A stretch of DNA of 64,000 bases from Paracoccaceae bacterium. Its GTDB lineage: Bacteria > Pseudomonadota > Alphaproteobacteria > Rhodobacterales > Rhodobacteraceae. Position numbers and translations under genes: made by a program. Below the pieces are notes generated by a model. The model did not search any database, was not told the origin of the DNA, and was given only the letters and a program-made list of their open reading frames with translations. The stretch lies in NCBI GenBank assembly GCA_947504705.1, contig CANNIA010000007.1, positions 59,443-123,442 of the forward strand, written 5' to 3'. Shown here in pieces: positions 27,924 through 36,191 of this stretch (the first letter of the stretch is position 1; each line of letters begins with the position of its first letter).

Positions 27924-28742
27924 CTATTTGCCCATGCCGGCGGTCTCGGATCCGCCACGGGTGAGGTAGTAGGCTGCGAGGATGGGGAAGAAGGTGGCCG
28001 CGAAGACAACGATCGCGACGACGTTGGTGACGGGGCGCTGACGCGGGCGGATGAGTTCGTCCAGCATCCAGATCGGCAAGGTTTTCGCCCCGGTGCCGGA
28101 ACCTGCGGTGAAGATGGTGACGATGACCTCGTCGAAGGAAAGCGCAAAGGCGAGCATGCCGCCTGCCAGAAGGGCGGAGCCCATGTTCGGCAGAAGGACA
28201 TGGCGGAAGGTCTGGAAGGCGTTGGCACCAAGGTCGGCGCTGGCCTCCATGATCCCGCCAGACAGGCGGCGCATCCGGGCGACGGCGTTGTTGTAGACGA
28301 TGACGATGCAGAAGGTGGCGTGGCCAAGGATGATCGTCCAGGTGCTGAACGGGATGTCCATCATCCCGAAGGCCGACCTCAGCGCCATGCCGGTGATGAC
28401 ACCGGGAAGAGCGATGGGGAGAAGGATCAGGAGTGAGATCTGCTCACGTCCGAAAAAGGCCGCGCGCGTCATGGCGGCGGCGACGAGGGTGCCAAGGATG
28501 AGGGCGACGCTGGTCGCGATGGCCGCGACTTTCAGCGACAGGTACAGCGGCGGCCAGATGTCGGGACGGTCGTACCAGGCGGTGGTGAACCAGTGGGTGG
28601 TCAGGCCGGGTGGGGGAAAGGTGAAGCTGCGCTCCTCGGTCGTGAAGGCATAAAGGAAGATCAGGAGGATCGGCAGGTGCAGGAAGAGGAGCCCTCCGGT
28701 AGCGGCCAGACGGAGCGAGAGGGGCGCGCGATCAGAGAGCAT
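27924..28742 (-). CDS. ydcV: Polyamine-type ABC transporter permease (YdcV/PotC class)
   Basis: A 272-residue inner-membrane permease with six predicted helices and the inner-membrane-component loop [30 protein letters not shown] (EAA motif, about residues 170-200) that contacts the ATPase. The first segment [17 protein letters not shown] is typical of PotC-class proteins. It overlaps the upstream permease gene by 11 nt (28732-28742) and lies 10 nt before patD. The ydc symbol rests on the operon order shared with E. coli. Confidence 0.92.
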   Translation of the reverse strand: MLSDRAPLSLRLAATGGLLFLHLPILLIFLYAFTTEERSFTFPPPGLTTHWFTTAWYDRPDIWPPLYLSLKVAAIATSVALILGTLVAAAMTRAAFFGREQISLLILLPIALPGVITGMALRSAFGMMDIPFSTWTIILGHATFCIVIVYNNAVARMRRLSGGIMEASADLGANAFQTFRHVLLPNMGSALLAGGMLAFALSFDEVIVTIFTAGSGTGAKTLPIWMLDELIRPRQRPVTNVVAIVVFAATFFPILAAYYLTRGGSETAGMGK

Positions 28743-29670
28743 CGAAAGCCCCCATGCGGCGCGCTATGGCGAGGTAGATCAGCATGATCAGGATCGGGAC
28801 CACGGCAAATGCGGCGGCCAGCGGGATGTTCCCGGCGGTGCCTTGCAATTGGTAGACGGCCATGCCGATGAAATTGGCGGAGTTCCCGATGATCTGGGGG
28901 ATGATGTAGTCGCCCAGCGTCAAGGAGAAGGTGAAGATCGACCCGGCGATGATCCCCGGCAGGGCAAGGGGCAGCACGACCGTGCGGAAGGTCTGGCCCC
29001 GCGTGGCGCCAAGGTCGGCGGAGGCTTCGAGCATGGAATTCGGCACGCGCTCAAGGGCCGCCTGCATCGGCAGGATCATGTAGGGCAGCCAGATGTAGAC
29101 GAAGACCATGAAGGTCCCGATGGGCGAGGTGGAGAGGGACGAGCCTTCGAGCCCGGGGATGGAAAGAAGCCCGCTGATGATCCAGCCGGTATGGGTCTGT
29201 TCGGCCGCCCAGCCGAGGATACCTTCCTTGGCCAGGATCAGCTTCCAAGCGTAGACCTTGACCAGGTAGCTCGACCACAGGGGCAGCATGACGCCAAGGT
29301 AGAAGGCAGCTTTCCAGTGGCCCTTGGCGTAACGGGCGGCGAAATAGGCGATGGGGAATGCAAGGGCGGCGCAGGCCAGCGTGACCAGCGCGGCCATGGT
29401 GACGGTGCGGACGAGGATGTCGAAGTTCGAGGGGCGGAAAAGCTCGCCATAGGTCTTGAGGGTGAATTCCTCTTTCACCACGCCCGAGAATTCGTCGATC
29501 GAGTAGAAGCTTTGCAGAAGGAGTGCTGCAAGCGAGCCAAGGTAGACGACCCCCAGCCACAGAAGCGGCGGGGTGAGGAGGAGGGCGAGCAGGACCTTCG
29601 GGCGACGCCAGAAGAGGGCGGTCAGCCGGTCGGCAAGGCCCCTTGCGGGCAGGATGGCGGAGGTGGTCAT
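28732..29670 (-). CDS. ydcU: Polyamine-type ABC transporter permease (YdcU/PotB class)
   Basis: A 312-residue permease with six membrane helices and the EAA loop [30 protein letters not shown] (about residues 210-240). The long periplasmic part after helix 1 ([25 protein letters not shown]) is usual for PotB-class subunits. It pairs with the YdcV-like permease to form the translocation channel. Upstream, 220 nt of palindromic DNA separates it from the ATPase gene, which is unusual inside such an operon. Confidence 0.92.
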   Translation of the reverse strand: MTTSAILPARGLADRLTALFWRRPKVLLALLLTPPLLWLGVVYLGSLAALLLQSFYSIDEFSGVVKEEFTLKTYGELFRPSNFDILVRTVTMAALVTLACAALAFPIAYFAARYAKGHWKAAFYLGVMLPLWSSYLVKVYAWKLILAKEGILGWAAEQTHTGWIISGLLSIPGLEGSSLSTSPIGTFMVFVYIWLPYMILPMQAALERVPNSMLEASADLGATRGQTFRTVVLPLALPGIIAGSIFTFSLTLGDYIIPQIIGNSANFIGMAVYQLQGTAGNIPLAAAFAVVPILIMLIYLAIARRMGAFDAL

Positions 29671-29890
29671 TGCCGCACCTCCTGAGGATCAAAATTCTTA
29701 AAGGAAGAATTTTGGGTGCTTTGCCTTGTAGCGGCGCACGCGTCGCAGAGGTCGGAGCCTCTGGTGGGGGTATTTGGAAACAGAAGAAAGCCAAAAGCCT
29801 TATTATTCTTCTGTTCCCAAGTATCCCAGGGGTGAGCCCGAAGGGCGAGGGGGCAGCGCCCCCTTTGACGGTCGGCAAGGGCGCTGCGCA
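29671..29890. repeat. Structured intergenic element between ATPase and permease genes
   Basis: Three palindromes in 220 nt. CAAAATTCTT (29690-29699) pairs with AAGAATTTTG (29705-29714). A long imperfect hairpin runs from GGTATTTGGAAACAGAAGAA (29769-29788) to TTCTTCTGTTCCCAAGTATCC (29807-29827, GU pairs and few mismatches). AGGGGGC-AGC-GCCCCCT lies at 29848-29864. No open frame of note. It resembles the multi-hairpin elements at 52018 and 59705 and may affect mRNA stability or termination within the operon. Confidence 0.7.
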
Positions 29891-30889
29891 TCAGGTGGCC
29901 CCCATCAGGTGCAGGGCCTGTTGGTCGAAGGCGATGGAGGTGGTCTCGCCTTCTGCCGGAACCGGCTGTCCTGCCGGGACGAGGGCGGCGACTTCGGTTT
30001 CGCCCAGGGTGATGACAACTCTGGTGCCGGCGCCAAGATAGCGCAGCGCGGTGACGGTGCCCGAGACGGGGCCGGTGGCGGCAAGGCGGGTGGCTTCCGG
30101 GCGCAAGCTTGCCCATTCGGCCGGGCCGCCGAGGGCCTTGGTCAGCGCCGGGGGCAGCACGTTCGAGGAGCCGACGAAATCGGCGACGAAGCGGGTGGCC
30201 GGTTGGTCATAGATCTCTTGCGGGGTGCCGATCTGGGCGATCTTGCCTTCGTTGAAGACGGCAAGGCTGTCGGCCATCGACAGGGCCTCGTGCTGGTCAT
30301 GGGTGACGAAGACGAAGGTCAGGCCAAGGCGTTTTTGCAGGGCTTTGAGTTCGTCCTGCATCGCTTCGCGCAGTTTCAGGTCAAGGGCACCTAGGGGCTC
30401 ATCAAGGAGAAGGACGCGTGGCTCGTTCACCAAGGCGCGGGCAAGTGCGACCCGTTGGCGCTGGCCACCGGAGAGCTGGCCGGGTTTCCTGTCACCGTGG
30501 CTGTCAAGGTGGACGAGGGCCAGCATCTCCTCGGCGCGTGCATAGCGTTGGGCGCGGCCCATGCCTTTGACCATCAGCCCGTAGGCCACGTTGTCGCGCA
30601 CGTTCATGTGTGGGAAAAGGGCATAATCCTGAAAGACTGTGTTGACGTTGCGCAGGTGGGGCGGCGTGTTCGAGACATCTTCGCCGAAAATGCGGATTTC
30701 GCCGCCGGTGGGTTTTTCGAACCCCGAGATCAGCCGCAGGCAGGTGGTTTTCCCCGAGCCGGAGGGGCCGAGCATGGCAAAGAAGCTGCCCTCGGCGATG
30801 GTCAGGTCAACGCCATCGACCGCGCGGACGGGCGCCGAGGCCGGGCCGAAATGGCGAAAGACGTTCAGGAATTCGACGGCAGTGGTCAT
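29891..30889 (-). CDS. ydcT: Polyamine-type ABC transporter ATPase (YdcT/PotA class)
   Basis: A 332-residue ATPase. It shows Walker [10 protein letters not shown] (about residue 42), Q-loop [11 protein letters not shown], signature [15 protein letters not shown], Walker [14 protein letters not shown] and the H-loop VTHDQHEAL. The C-terminal third is a TOBE regulatory domain ([19 protein letters not shown], then a beta-rich tail). ATG 30889 gives the normal [10 protein letters not shown] start; the frame extends 12 codons further but without family support. It energises import through the two permeases. Confidence 0.95.
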   Translation of the reverse strand: MTTAVEFLNVFRHFGPASAPVRAVDGVDLTIAEGSFFAMLGPSGSGKTTCLRLISGFEKPTGGEIRIFGEDVSNTPPHLRNVNTVFQDYALFPHMNVRDNVAYGLMVKGMGRAQRYARAEEMLALVHLDSHGDRKPGQLSGGQRQRVALARALVNEPRVLLLDEPLGALDLKLREAMQDELKALQKRLGLTFVFVTHDQHEALSMADSLAVFNEGKIAQIGTPQEIYDQPATRFVADFVGSSNVLPPALTKALGGPAEWASLRPEATRLAATGPVSGTVTALRYLGAGTRVVITLGETEVAALVPAGQPVPAEGETTSIAFDQQALHLMGAT

Positions 30890-30900
30890 GGGATATCCGC

Positions 30901-30960
30901 AGGGTGCGCATTTATTGCGCACCACTTTCTAAGGGAAGGTGCGCACTGAATGCGCACCCT
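30901..30960. repeat. REP-like double palindrome between binding-protein and ATPase genes
   Basis: Two perfect 8-bp hairpins, GGTGCGCA-TTTAT-TGCGCACC (30903-30923) and GGTGCGCA-CTGAA-TGCGCACC (30938-30958), face each other, and the outer AGGGTGCGCA/TGCGCACCCT (30901-30910, 30951-30960) also pair, so the whole 60 bp is one large inverted repeat. It follows the solute-binding-protein stop. Such elements often protect the abundant upstream mRNA from 3' decay. Confidence 0.85.
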
Positions 30961-30972
30961 ACGTTCTTACAA

Positions 30973-32133
30973 TCAACGGCCGCCGATGACGCCGATGTAG
31001 TCAGACACCCAGCGGTAATAGGGCACGCAGGCCCCGGCACCTTGCGCGCAGTCGGAAACCGGCGTGGTCCAGAACCGGACCTTGTCGAAGTCATCCATGC
31101 CGTTGGCCTTGCAGGTATCGGCGGTCGACATGCCGCTGCCATCGGTGCAAGCCTCGGGTACGACCGGGTTCGAGCCGAACCAGGTAGCAAGGTCGGATTG
31201 CAGGTTCGAGGACAGCGTGTGTTCCATCCACAGGTACGAGCAGGTCGGGTTCGCGGCATCGACATGCATCATCGTCGTGTCGGCCCAGCCGGTGGCACCC
31301 TCTTCTGGGATGGTCGAGGCGATCGGCAGGCTTTCCAGTTGCAGCATGCCGACCTGGAACGGCCAGCTTCCCGATGCGACAACGCCTTCGTTCTTGAAGT
31401 CGTCCATCTGGATATAGGCGTCGTGCCAGTAGCGGCTGACCAGTGCGCGCTGACCGCGCAGAAGGTCAAGCGCTGCGGCATACTGGTCTTCGTTCAGCTC
31501 ATAGGGCGAGGTGATGCCAAGCTCCGGCTTGTGGGCCATCAGGTACTGGGCGGCATCGGCGATGTGGATCGGGCCGTCATAGGCCTGAACCCGGCCCTTG
31601 TTCGACTGGCCGTCGGGCAGGGTCTGTTCTTCAAACACCACCGACCAGGAGGTGGGCGGGCCGTCCTTGAACACATCGGTGTTGTACATCAATACGTTCG
31701 GGCCCCACTGGTAGGGCACGCCGTAATGCACGCCACCCACCGTGAACCAAGGCGCGTCTTTCAGGCGGGCATCGACCTTGGACCAGCTGGGAATCAGGTC
31801 GGTGTTGATCGGCTGGACGCGGTCGCCAGCGACCAAGCGCAAGCTGGCGTCGCCGGAAGCGGTGACAAGGTCGAAGCCGCCTTCGTTCATCAGGGCAACC
31901 ATCTCGTCCGAGGTGTTCGCGGTCTTGACGTTCACCTTGCAGCCGGTGTCGGTTTCAAACTTGGTGACCCAGTCATAGGCCTTGTCGGTCTCGCCCCGTT
32001 CGATATAGCCGGGCCAGGCCACGATGTTCACCTGGCCTTCGGGGGTGCCAAGCTCGGTCACCTGGGCCAGAACCGGGGACAGCCCGGTGACCAGCGCAAG
32101 GGCCGAGGTTGCCATCACTTTCATCGTTTTCAT
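30973..32133 (-). CDS. ydcS: Polyamine-type periplasmic solute-binding protein (YdcS class)
   Basis: A 386-residue binding protein with a signal peptide (about 1-23, ending SPVLAQ). The mature part has the PotD/YdcS layout: GQVNIVAWPGYIERGETDKAYDWVTKFETDTGCKVNVKTANTSDEMVALM, FDLVTASGDASLRLV and a C-terminal hinge region with paired Cys residues (CSYLW, EACTDGSGMSTADTC, SDCAQGAGAC). It delivers substrate, probably putrescine or a similar amine, to the permeases. It is the first gene of the operon, 141 nt downstream of the lysR stop. Confidence 0.92.
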   Translation of the reverse strand: MKTMKVMATSALALVTGLSPVLAQVTELGTPEGQVNIVAWPGYIERGETDKAYDWVTKFETDTGCKVNVKTANTSDEMVALMNEGGFDLVTASGDASLRLVAGDRVQPINTDLIPSWSKVDARLKDAPWFTVGGVHYGVPYQWGPNVLMYNTDVFKDGPPTSWSVVFEEQTLPDGQSNKGRVQAYDGPIHIADAAQYLMAHKPELGITSPYELNEDQYAAALDLLRGQRALVSRYWHDAYIQMDDFKNEGVVASGSWPFQVGMLQLESLPIASTIPEEGATGWADTTMMHVDAANPTCSYLWMEHTLSSNLQSDLATWFGSNPVVPEACTDGSGMSTADTCKANGMDDFDKVRFWTTPVSDCAQGAGACVPYYRWVSDYIGVIGGR

Positions 32134-32274
32134 GTCAATCTCCCGTTGGAAGGGCCGCCCTCCATGCGGGAAGGTGCGGCAAGCCGGTGTCCCGGTCCTG
32201 AAGAAAGCTAGCGGGAAGGCGCGAGGAATCGCAATAACAAAACGCGGATGCTTGGCATCGGCTTTTCCGATGGG

Positions 32275-33177
32275 TCAGAGCGTGGAAATTGCGGTTTGGG
32301 CCGAGCGGACGAAGTTATAGGCCGGGGCAGCAAGGGGTGCGCCCTTGCGCCAGGCTAGGCCAACCTGAACAGTGGGCAGGTCGCCGGAGACATCGCGGAT
32401 CTCGATCCGGTCGCCTTCAAGGGACCAGGGCCGGTAGACAAGGCTGGGCAAAATCGCGAGGCCTGCGCCAGTGGCGACCAGGGACCGCACCGCCTCCACA
32501 CTCCGGGTGCGGAAGGCGATTTCCGGCTTTACCGGCAGGGCGGCGGTCAGGCGGCGGGTGGATTCCTCGATCTCGTCGACCATCAGCTGGATCAGCGGTT
32601 GGCCCGCCAGTTCTTCCAGCGTGATGCTCTCCTGCTGGGCCAAAGGGTGGCCAAGCGGCAGCCAAAGCCGGTAGGGCGAGACAAGCAGGGTTTCTACGTT
32701 CAATGCCAACCGGTCCTTGACGGAAGACGTCAGAAGCACGGCCACATCCAATTCGCCCCCGATCAGCAGGTGCTGCAGGTAATCGCCGTTGTCCTCGATC
32801 ACGTTCAGCGTCACTTGCGGATGGGCGCGGCGATAGCGGGCCAGAACATCCGACAGCACATAGCCCGCGACAAGGCTCGTCACGCCCAGCGAAAGCCTGC
32901 CCGTGGTCGCCTCGGCTTCGTCCTGAAAGGCGGTTCGGGCGGCGGCGACTTCGGCCATTATCTTGCGGGCATGACGCAGGAAAGCCGAGCCCTTGTGGGT
33001 CAGCAGAATGCCCCGTGCCTGCCGGTCGAACAGGTGGACGCCAAGGTCAGCCTCCAGCCCCCGGATCGCCTCGGTCACCGAGGATTGGCTGATCGATAGC
33101 GCCCGGCCCGCGCCCGAGACGGACCCAGCCTCGGCAGCGGCGACGAAGAACTGTAGCTGGCGGAGGGTAAAGGCCAT
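32275..33177 (-). CDS. LysR-family transcriptional regulator
   Basis: A 300-residue LysR protein. The N-terminal helix-turn-helix (about 1-62) reads MAFTLRQLQFFVAAAEAGSVSGAGRALSISQSSVTEAIRGLEADLG with the usual SQSSVTxAI recognition helix. The effector domain follows (about 90-300). ATG 33177 is chosen since alignment starts there; the frame extends 36 codons further without support. It lies upstream of the ydcSTUV-patD operon on the same strand and diverges from the YdcZ-type gene, so either may be its target. Confidence 0.93.
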   Translation of the reverse strand: MAFTLRQLQFFVAAAEAGSVSGAGRALSISQSSVTEAIRGLEADLGVHLFDRQARGILLTHKGSAFLRHARKIMAEVAAARTAFQDEAEATTGRLSLGVTSLVAGYVLSDVLARYRRAHPQVTLNVIEDNGDYLQHLLIGGELDVAVLLTSSVKDRLALNVETLLVSPYRLWLPLGHPLAQQESITLEELAGQPLIQLMVDEIEESTRRLTAALPVKPEIAFRTRSVEAVRSLVATGAGLAILPSLVYRPWSLEGDRIEIRDVSGDLPTVQVGLAWRKGAPLAAPAYNFVRSAQTAISTL

Positions 33178-33289
33178 GGTCGCTCCGGGATTGCCCTGCC
33201 AGTGTGGCCGATTGCGGGGCGAACCGGCAAGGCTTGTTGCGGCACGCGGGGGGTGATCAGATGGCGCTAGTCGATAGGGAGACACGGGA

Positions 33290-33724
33290 ATGATCTGGGC
33301 GGTGTTGGCGGTGGTGCTGGGCGGGGTGGCTGTGGCGGTTCAGGCCCCGATCAACGCGGCCCTTGGGCGAGAGTTGGGGGCCATTGTCCCCGCAGCAGCG
33401 GTGTCCTTTGGCTTGGGGTTCGTGATACTGGTCGCAGTGGCAGGCCTGACCGGACAGGCGGGGGCCTTCCTGAAACTGGGCAGCGCGCCCGGCTGGATGC
33501 TGATCGGCGGCTTCTTGGGCGCGACTTATGTGCTCAGCGCGACTTGGGGCGTTGCGCAACTTGGCGTCGTCACGATGGTTGCGGCGCTGGTCCTTGGCCA
33601 GATGGCGGCGGCGATGGTGATTGATGCGACCGGCATCCTTGGGATGGCCGCGCGAGAGGTCAGCCTGCAGCGCATCGCTTCGGCAGGGCTGGTGGCGGCC
33701 GGTCTGGTCCTGTCGCGGCTCTAA
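33290..33724 (+). CDS. Small DMT-superfamily membrane protein (YdcZ type)
   Basis: A 144-residue protein with about five membrane helices and the YdcZ-type features: GVAVAVQAPINAALGRELGAIVPAAAVSFGLGFVILV, then APGWMLIGGFLGATYVLSAT and GVVTMVAALVLGQMAAAMVID. Members are half-size drug/metabolite-type transporters. GGGAG at 33277-33281 precedes the ATG. In E. coli, ydcZ also lies near ydcSTUV-patD. The 3' end overlaps the reading frame of the pseudogene on the other strand. Confidence 0.88.
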   Translation: MIWAVLAVVLGGVAVAVQAPINAALGRELGAIVPAAAVSFGLGFVILVAVAGLTGQAGAFLKLGSAPGWMLIGGFLGATYVLSATWGVAQLGVVTMVAALVLGQMAAAMVIDATGILGMAAREVSLQRIASAGLVAAGLVLSRL

Positions 33725-34901
33725 GGCGCGTTGCCGTCTTTTTTGAAGCGGGTTTCCCGGGCGGTGGCGGTTCCGCTGCTCTGCCCGAGGCCCGTTGATT
33801 GAAAGCGGCAAGCTTGCGGTTCAGAAACTGCAGGAAGCGGTCCCGCAACCCTGGGAGCGACTTCTTGGATGCGCCCGAGTTCCAGCCCAAGACAGGGCTT
33901 GGCCCAAGTTGGTCAATCGACTGGCGCAGGCGCGCCAACCGAGCAGGGTCGTGCGGGAACATCGTTTCGGGCGCCGCTGTCATCATCCAGTCCGGCACGT
34001 CGGCTCCGTCGATCTTACCCGTATCAAGGCCGGGAATATGCAGCCGACCCGTCTCGGCCAGCCAGCGATAACAGGTGGCAGACCGCAGCGCCGCTTCGGC
34101 GACCTCGGTAAGCAGGGCCAGCGGCCTTGCCAGAGGATCCATGCGGTCGAATTCAAGGAAATGCCCCTTGAGCCGGGCGACACGAGGCGCAGCTTCGACG
34201 GTGTTGCCGCCTTCGACGCGTAACCTCGCCATAAGCACCAGCGCCTCGGCTGAAAGGCCAAGGTTGGCTTGAAGCTGCGGCAGGTCCACCGCCCCAATCA
34301 AGGGCGCAAGGAAGCGGTCGGCGAAGTCGGGGACAATGTCGCCTTGGAATAGGGTGCTTCGGTCATAGGCAGCAAACACTGGCGGATGCGGAAAAGTGGC
34401 CTCGATATCCTCGATCTCCCCGCGCAGGTTCAGATTGACGGGCGGGTTCAGGCGGCGTTCGGCTTTCAGCATTTCCTGAATCGAGCTGCGATAGAATTCG
34501 ACCGGATGTCGGATTTAGATGATCGGCAGGATGTCGTTGGAAAGACTGAGCAAAATCGCGGAAAGCCGGGCCTTTTCCGCCCGATCTGTCCCGCCCAGCT
34601 ACATCTCGATTGAGAAGATCAGGACATCGGGCGGGTTGGACCGGATATCGTCGCAGGTGGCAGTCCAGGCTGCCCGCGCCGTGAGAACCACAGCGTCCGG
34701 CCCGCCCAGATCGTTTAAACTTCAGACGGGCAGCTTCGTGGCAGCACCGCACAAGGGCAAGAGCAGGTGATGTGCAATCGCGTTGCCATCAAAGAGCGGG
34801 AAATAGACCCCCGCGCGCAGGGTGTCGGCGGCCGCATGCAAGGATTGTTGCAAGGCCGCCGTTTCGGTCTTGCCTTGCACCATGTGGAGAAGGATTTTCA
34901 A
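33660..34901 (-). pseudogene. Decayed sulfotransferase-like gene with three in-frame stops
   Basis: One continuous minus-strand frame (about 410 codons) keeps protein-like sequence across three stops: TGA at 34722-34724, TAG at 34599-34601 and TAA at 34515-34517. It starts near TTG 34901 with KILLHMVQGKTETAALQQSL, a worn form of the HxGxxKTGTTxLQ sulfotransferase P-loop. IRHPVEFYRSSIQEM (just after the last stop) fits the family's 3'-phosphosulfate motif. Near the end the other frame reads ARETRFKKDGNAP-stop (33721-33723), so a 1-nt indel near 33785-33800 may have removed the natural stop. The longest intact piece is 33660-34472. Confidence 0.7.
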
Positions 34902-35251
34902 ACCACGTTTCCGCTGCTGGAAGCGGATGAGGTCCAGCGGCCCGTTTCCAGCACGTCCCAGCCCTTGAGTGGGGGCGGCGGGGCATCGCCCTCTTGCCAG
35001 AAGCACAGGCGCAGGTCGCGGGTCAGACCCTCGGCATCCTCGATCAGCGCCCAGTCCATGTGGAAACCGTCCAGCAGAAGTCCTTCGGCGTAGAAGACCA
35101 CTTCTTCGGATTCCAATGCTTCGGAGGGGCTGGGGTGCCACCCGTCAGCGTCGCCCCAGAAGACCAGGCCTTCGATCCCCGGCGACTTGTGGGTGATGCG
35201 GGCAAGTGGGGCAAGGAAGGACTCGATCGGGGTCGGATCGGATTTCGCCAT
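34898..35251 (-). CDS. Conserved small acidic protein of unknown function
   Basis: A 117-residue acidic protein (SPGIEGLVFWGDADGWHPSPSEALESEEVVFYAEGLLLDGFHMDWALIED), without signal peptide or membrane helix. It looks like a compact alpha/beta domain. ATG 35251 starts 4 nt after the GAF-gene stop and its own stop overlaps the pseudogene start (TTGA), so the three were one operon. I do not recognise it. Confidence 0.7.
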   Translation of the reverse strand: MAKSDPTPIESFLAPLARITHKSPGIEGLVFWGDADGWHPSPSEALESEEVVFYAEGLLLDGFHMDWALIEDAEGLTRDLRLCFWQEGDAPPPPLKGWDVLETGRWTSSASSSGNVV

Positions 35252-35255
35252 GGGA

Positions 35256-35705
35256 TCAGCTTTCAAGGGACTTGGACAGCGCAAGGCAGAGGGCGGGGCG
35301 GGCGGCTTCGATCAGCGATTCATAGGCGGCAAGGCGGGAAGGGGTGAAGTGGCCAGCCTCGGCCAGCAGGTTCACGGTGCCAAGCACGGGGCCACCGTCG
35401 GCCACGGGCACGTTGATGCAGGACCCAAGGCCCAGCGAAGTGATCAGCGCGTGGTCGAAGAAATAGCGGGCAAATTCAGGCGGCGTATTGGCGACAAAGG
35501 TCTGCCGCGCGGCAACGCAGGCGTCATACCAGCCGTCCCTTTCCAGCGGTTTGGTGCCCGAGACCGGGTATTCCACCGGATGCGAGGTATAAAGTCGGCG
35601 GTGCAGCAAAGAGCCCTCGTCCAGCGCGGTGAAGGTGAAAAGCCTTGTCCCCAGTGCGACGCAGCGCGCGTGAAGATCGGCGAAAATATCTTCGGCGGGG
35701 GTCAT
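35256..35705 (-). CDS. Single GAF-domain protein
   Basis: A 149-residue protein that is essentially one GAF domain: ALGTRLFTFTALDEGSLLHRRLYTSHPVEYPVSGTKP, then LITSLGLGSCINVPVADGGPVLGTVNLLAEAGHF and ESLIEAARPAL. GAF domains bind small ligands. There is no output domain, so it may be a free sensor or a catabolic accessory protein. ATG 35705 is used; the frame extends 14 codons further and no strong ribosome-binding site decides between them. Confidence 0.8.
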   Translation of the reverse strand: MTPAEDIFADLHARCVALGTRLFTFTALDEGSLLHRRLYTSHPVEYPVSGTKPLERDGWYDACVAARQTFVANTPPEFARYFFDHALITSLGLGSCINVPVADGGPVLGTVNLLAEAGHFTPSRLAAYESLIEAARPALCLALSKSLES

Positions 35706-35786
35706 GAGTTGCTTCTGATCAAGGCAAGGGGCGCGGTTCCGGGTCATTGTGAACGGTAGGTGATCAGTGTCAATCCAGAGGGCAAG

Positions 35787-36185
35787 ATGAAATACGCAGT
35801 TGAAGCGCGGCGCGTGGATGCAAACGGCAGTCTGGCCTTAGCGCATGGGGCGGAGGTGGTGCTGGGCACCGACATGGTGGGCCGAAAGGACGCGATGAAC
35901 CCGGTGGAACTGCTGCTCTCGGCGCTGGCGGCCTGCATGATCAAGGGGGTCGAAAGGGTGACGCCCACGCTGAAATTCCAGTTCGATACGGTGCAGGTCA
36001 AGCTTGAGGCAGACCGGCAGGACGCACCTCCAAAGCTGGTGGCGATCCGGTATGAGATTATGGTCGGAACGACGGAAAGCGATACGAGGCTGGACCTTCT
36101 GTTACGCAATATCCTGAAATACGGGACGATCTCCAATACGTTGGCGGGTGCCGTACCGATGACGGGAACGATCCGGCGGGCGTAG
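35787..36185 (+). CDS. OsmC-family protein
   Basis: A 132-residue OsmC-like protein: MNPVELLLSALAACMIKGVERV (with the peroxidatic-type Cys in LAAC) and a beta-rich second half (FDTVQVKLEADRQDAPPKLVAIRYEIMVGTT). The second cysteine typical of OsmC/Ohr is absent (the segment NILKYGTISNTL has none), so peroxidase activity is doubtful. ATG 35787 has AGAGGG just upstream. It converges on holA with a 6-nt gap. Confidence 0.85.
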   Translation: MKYAVEARRVDANGSLALAHGAEVVLGTDMVGRKDAMNPVELLLSALAACMIKGVERVTPTLKFQFDTVQVKLEADRQDAPPKLVAIRYEIMVGTTESDTRLDLLLRNILKYGTISNTLAGAVPMTGTIRRA

Positions 36186-36191
36186 GGCTGG

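Noticed and set aside
27914..28327. N-terminal extension of the PatD frame
   Set aside because: Ser/Pro/Arg-rich sequence is antisense-frame noise over the permease gene; PatD starts at 27913 with a ribosome-binding site.
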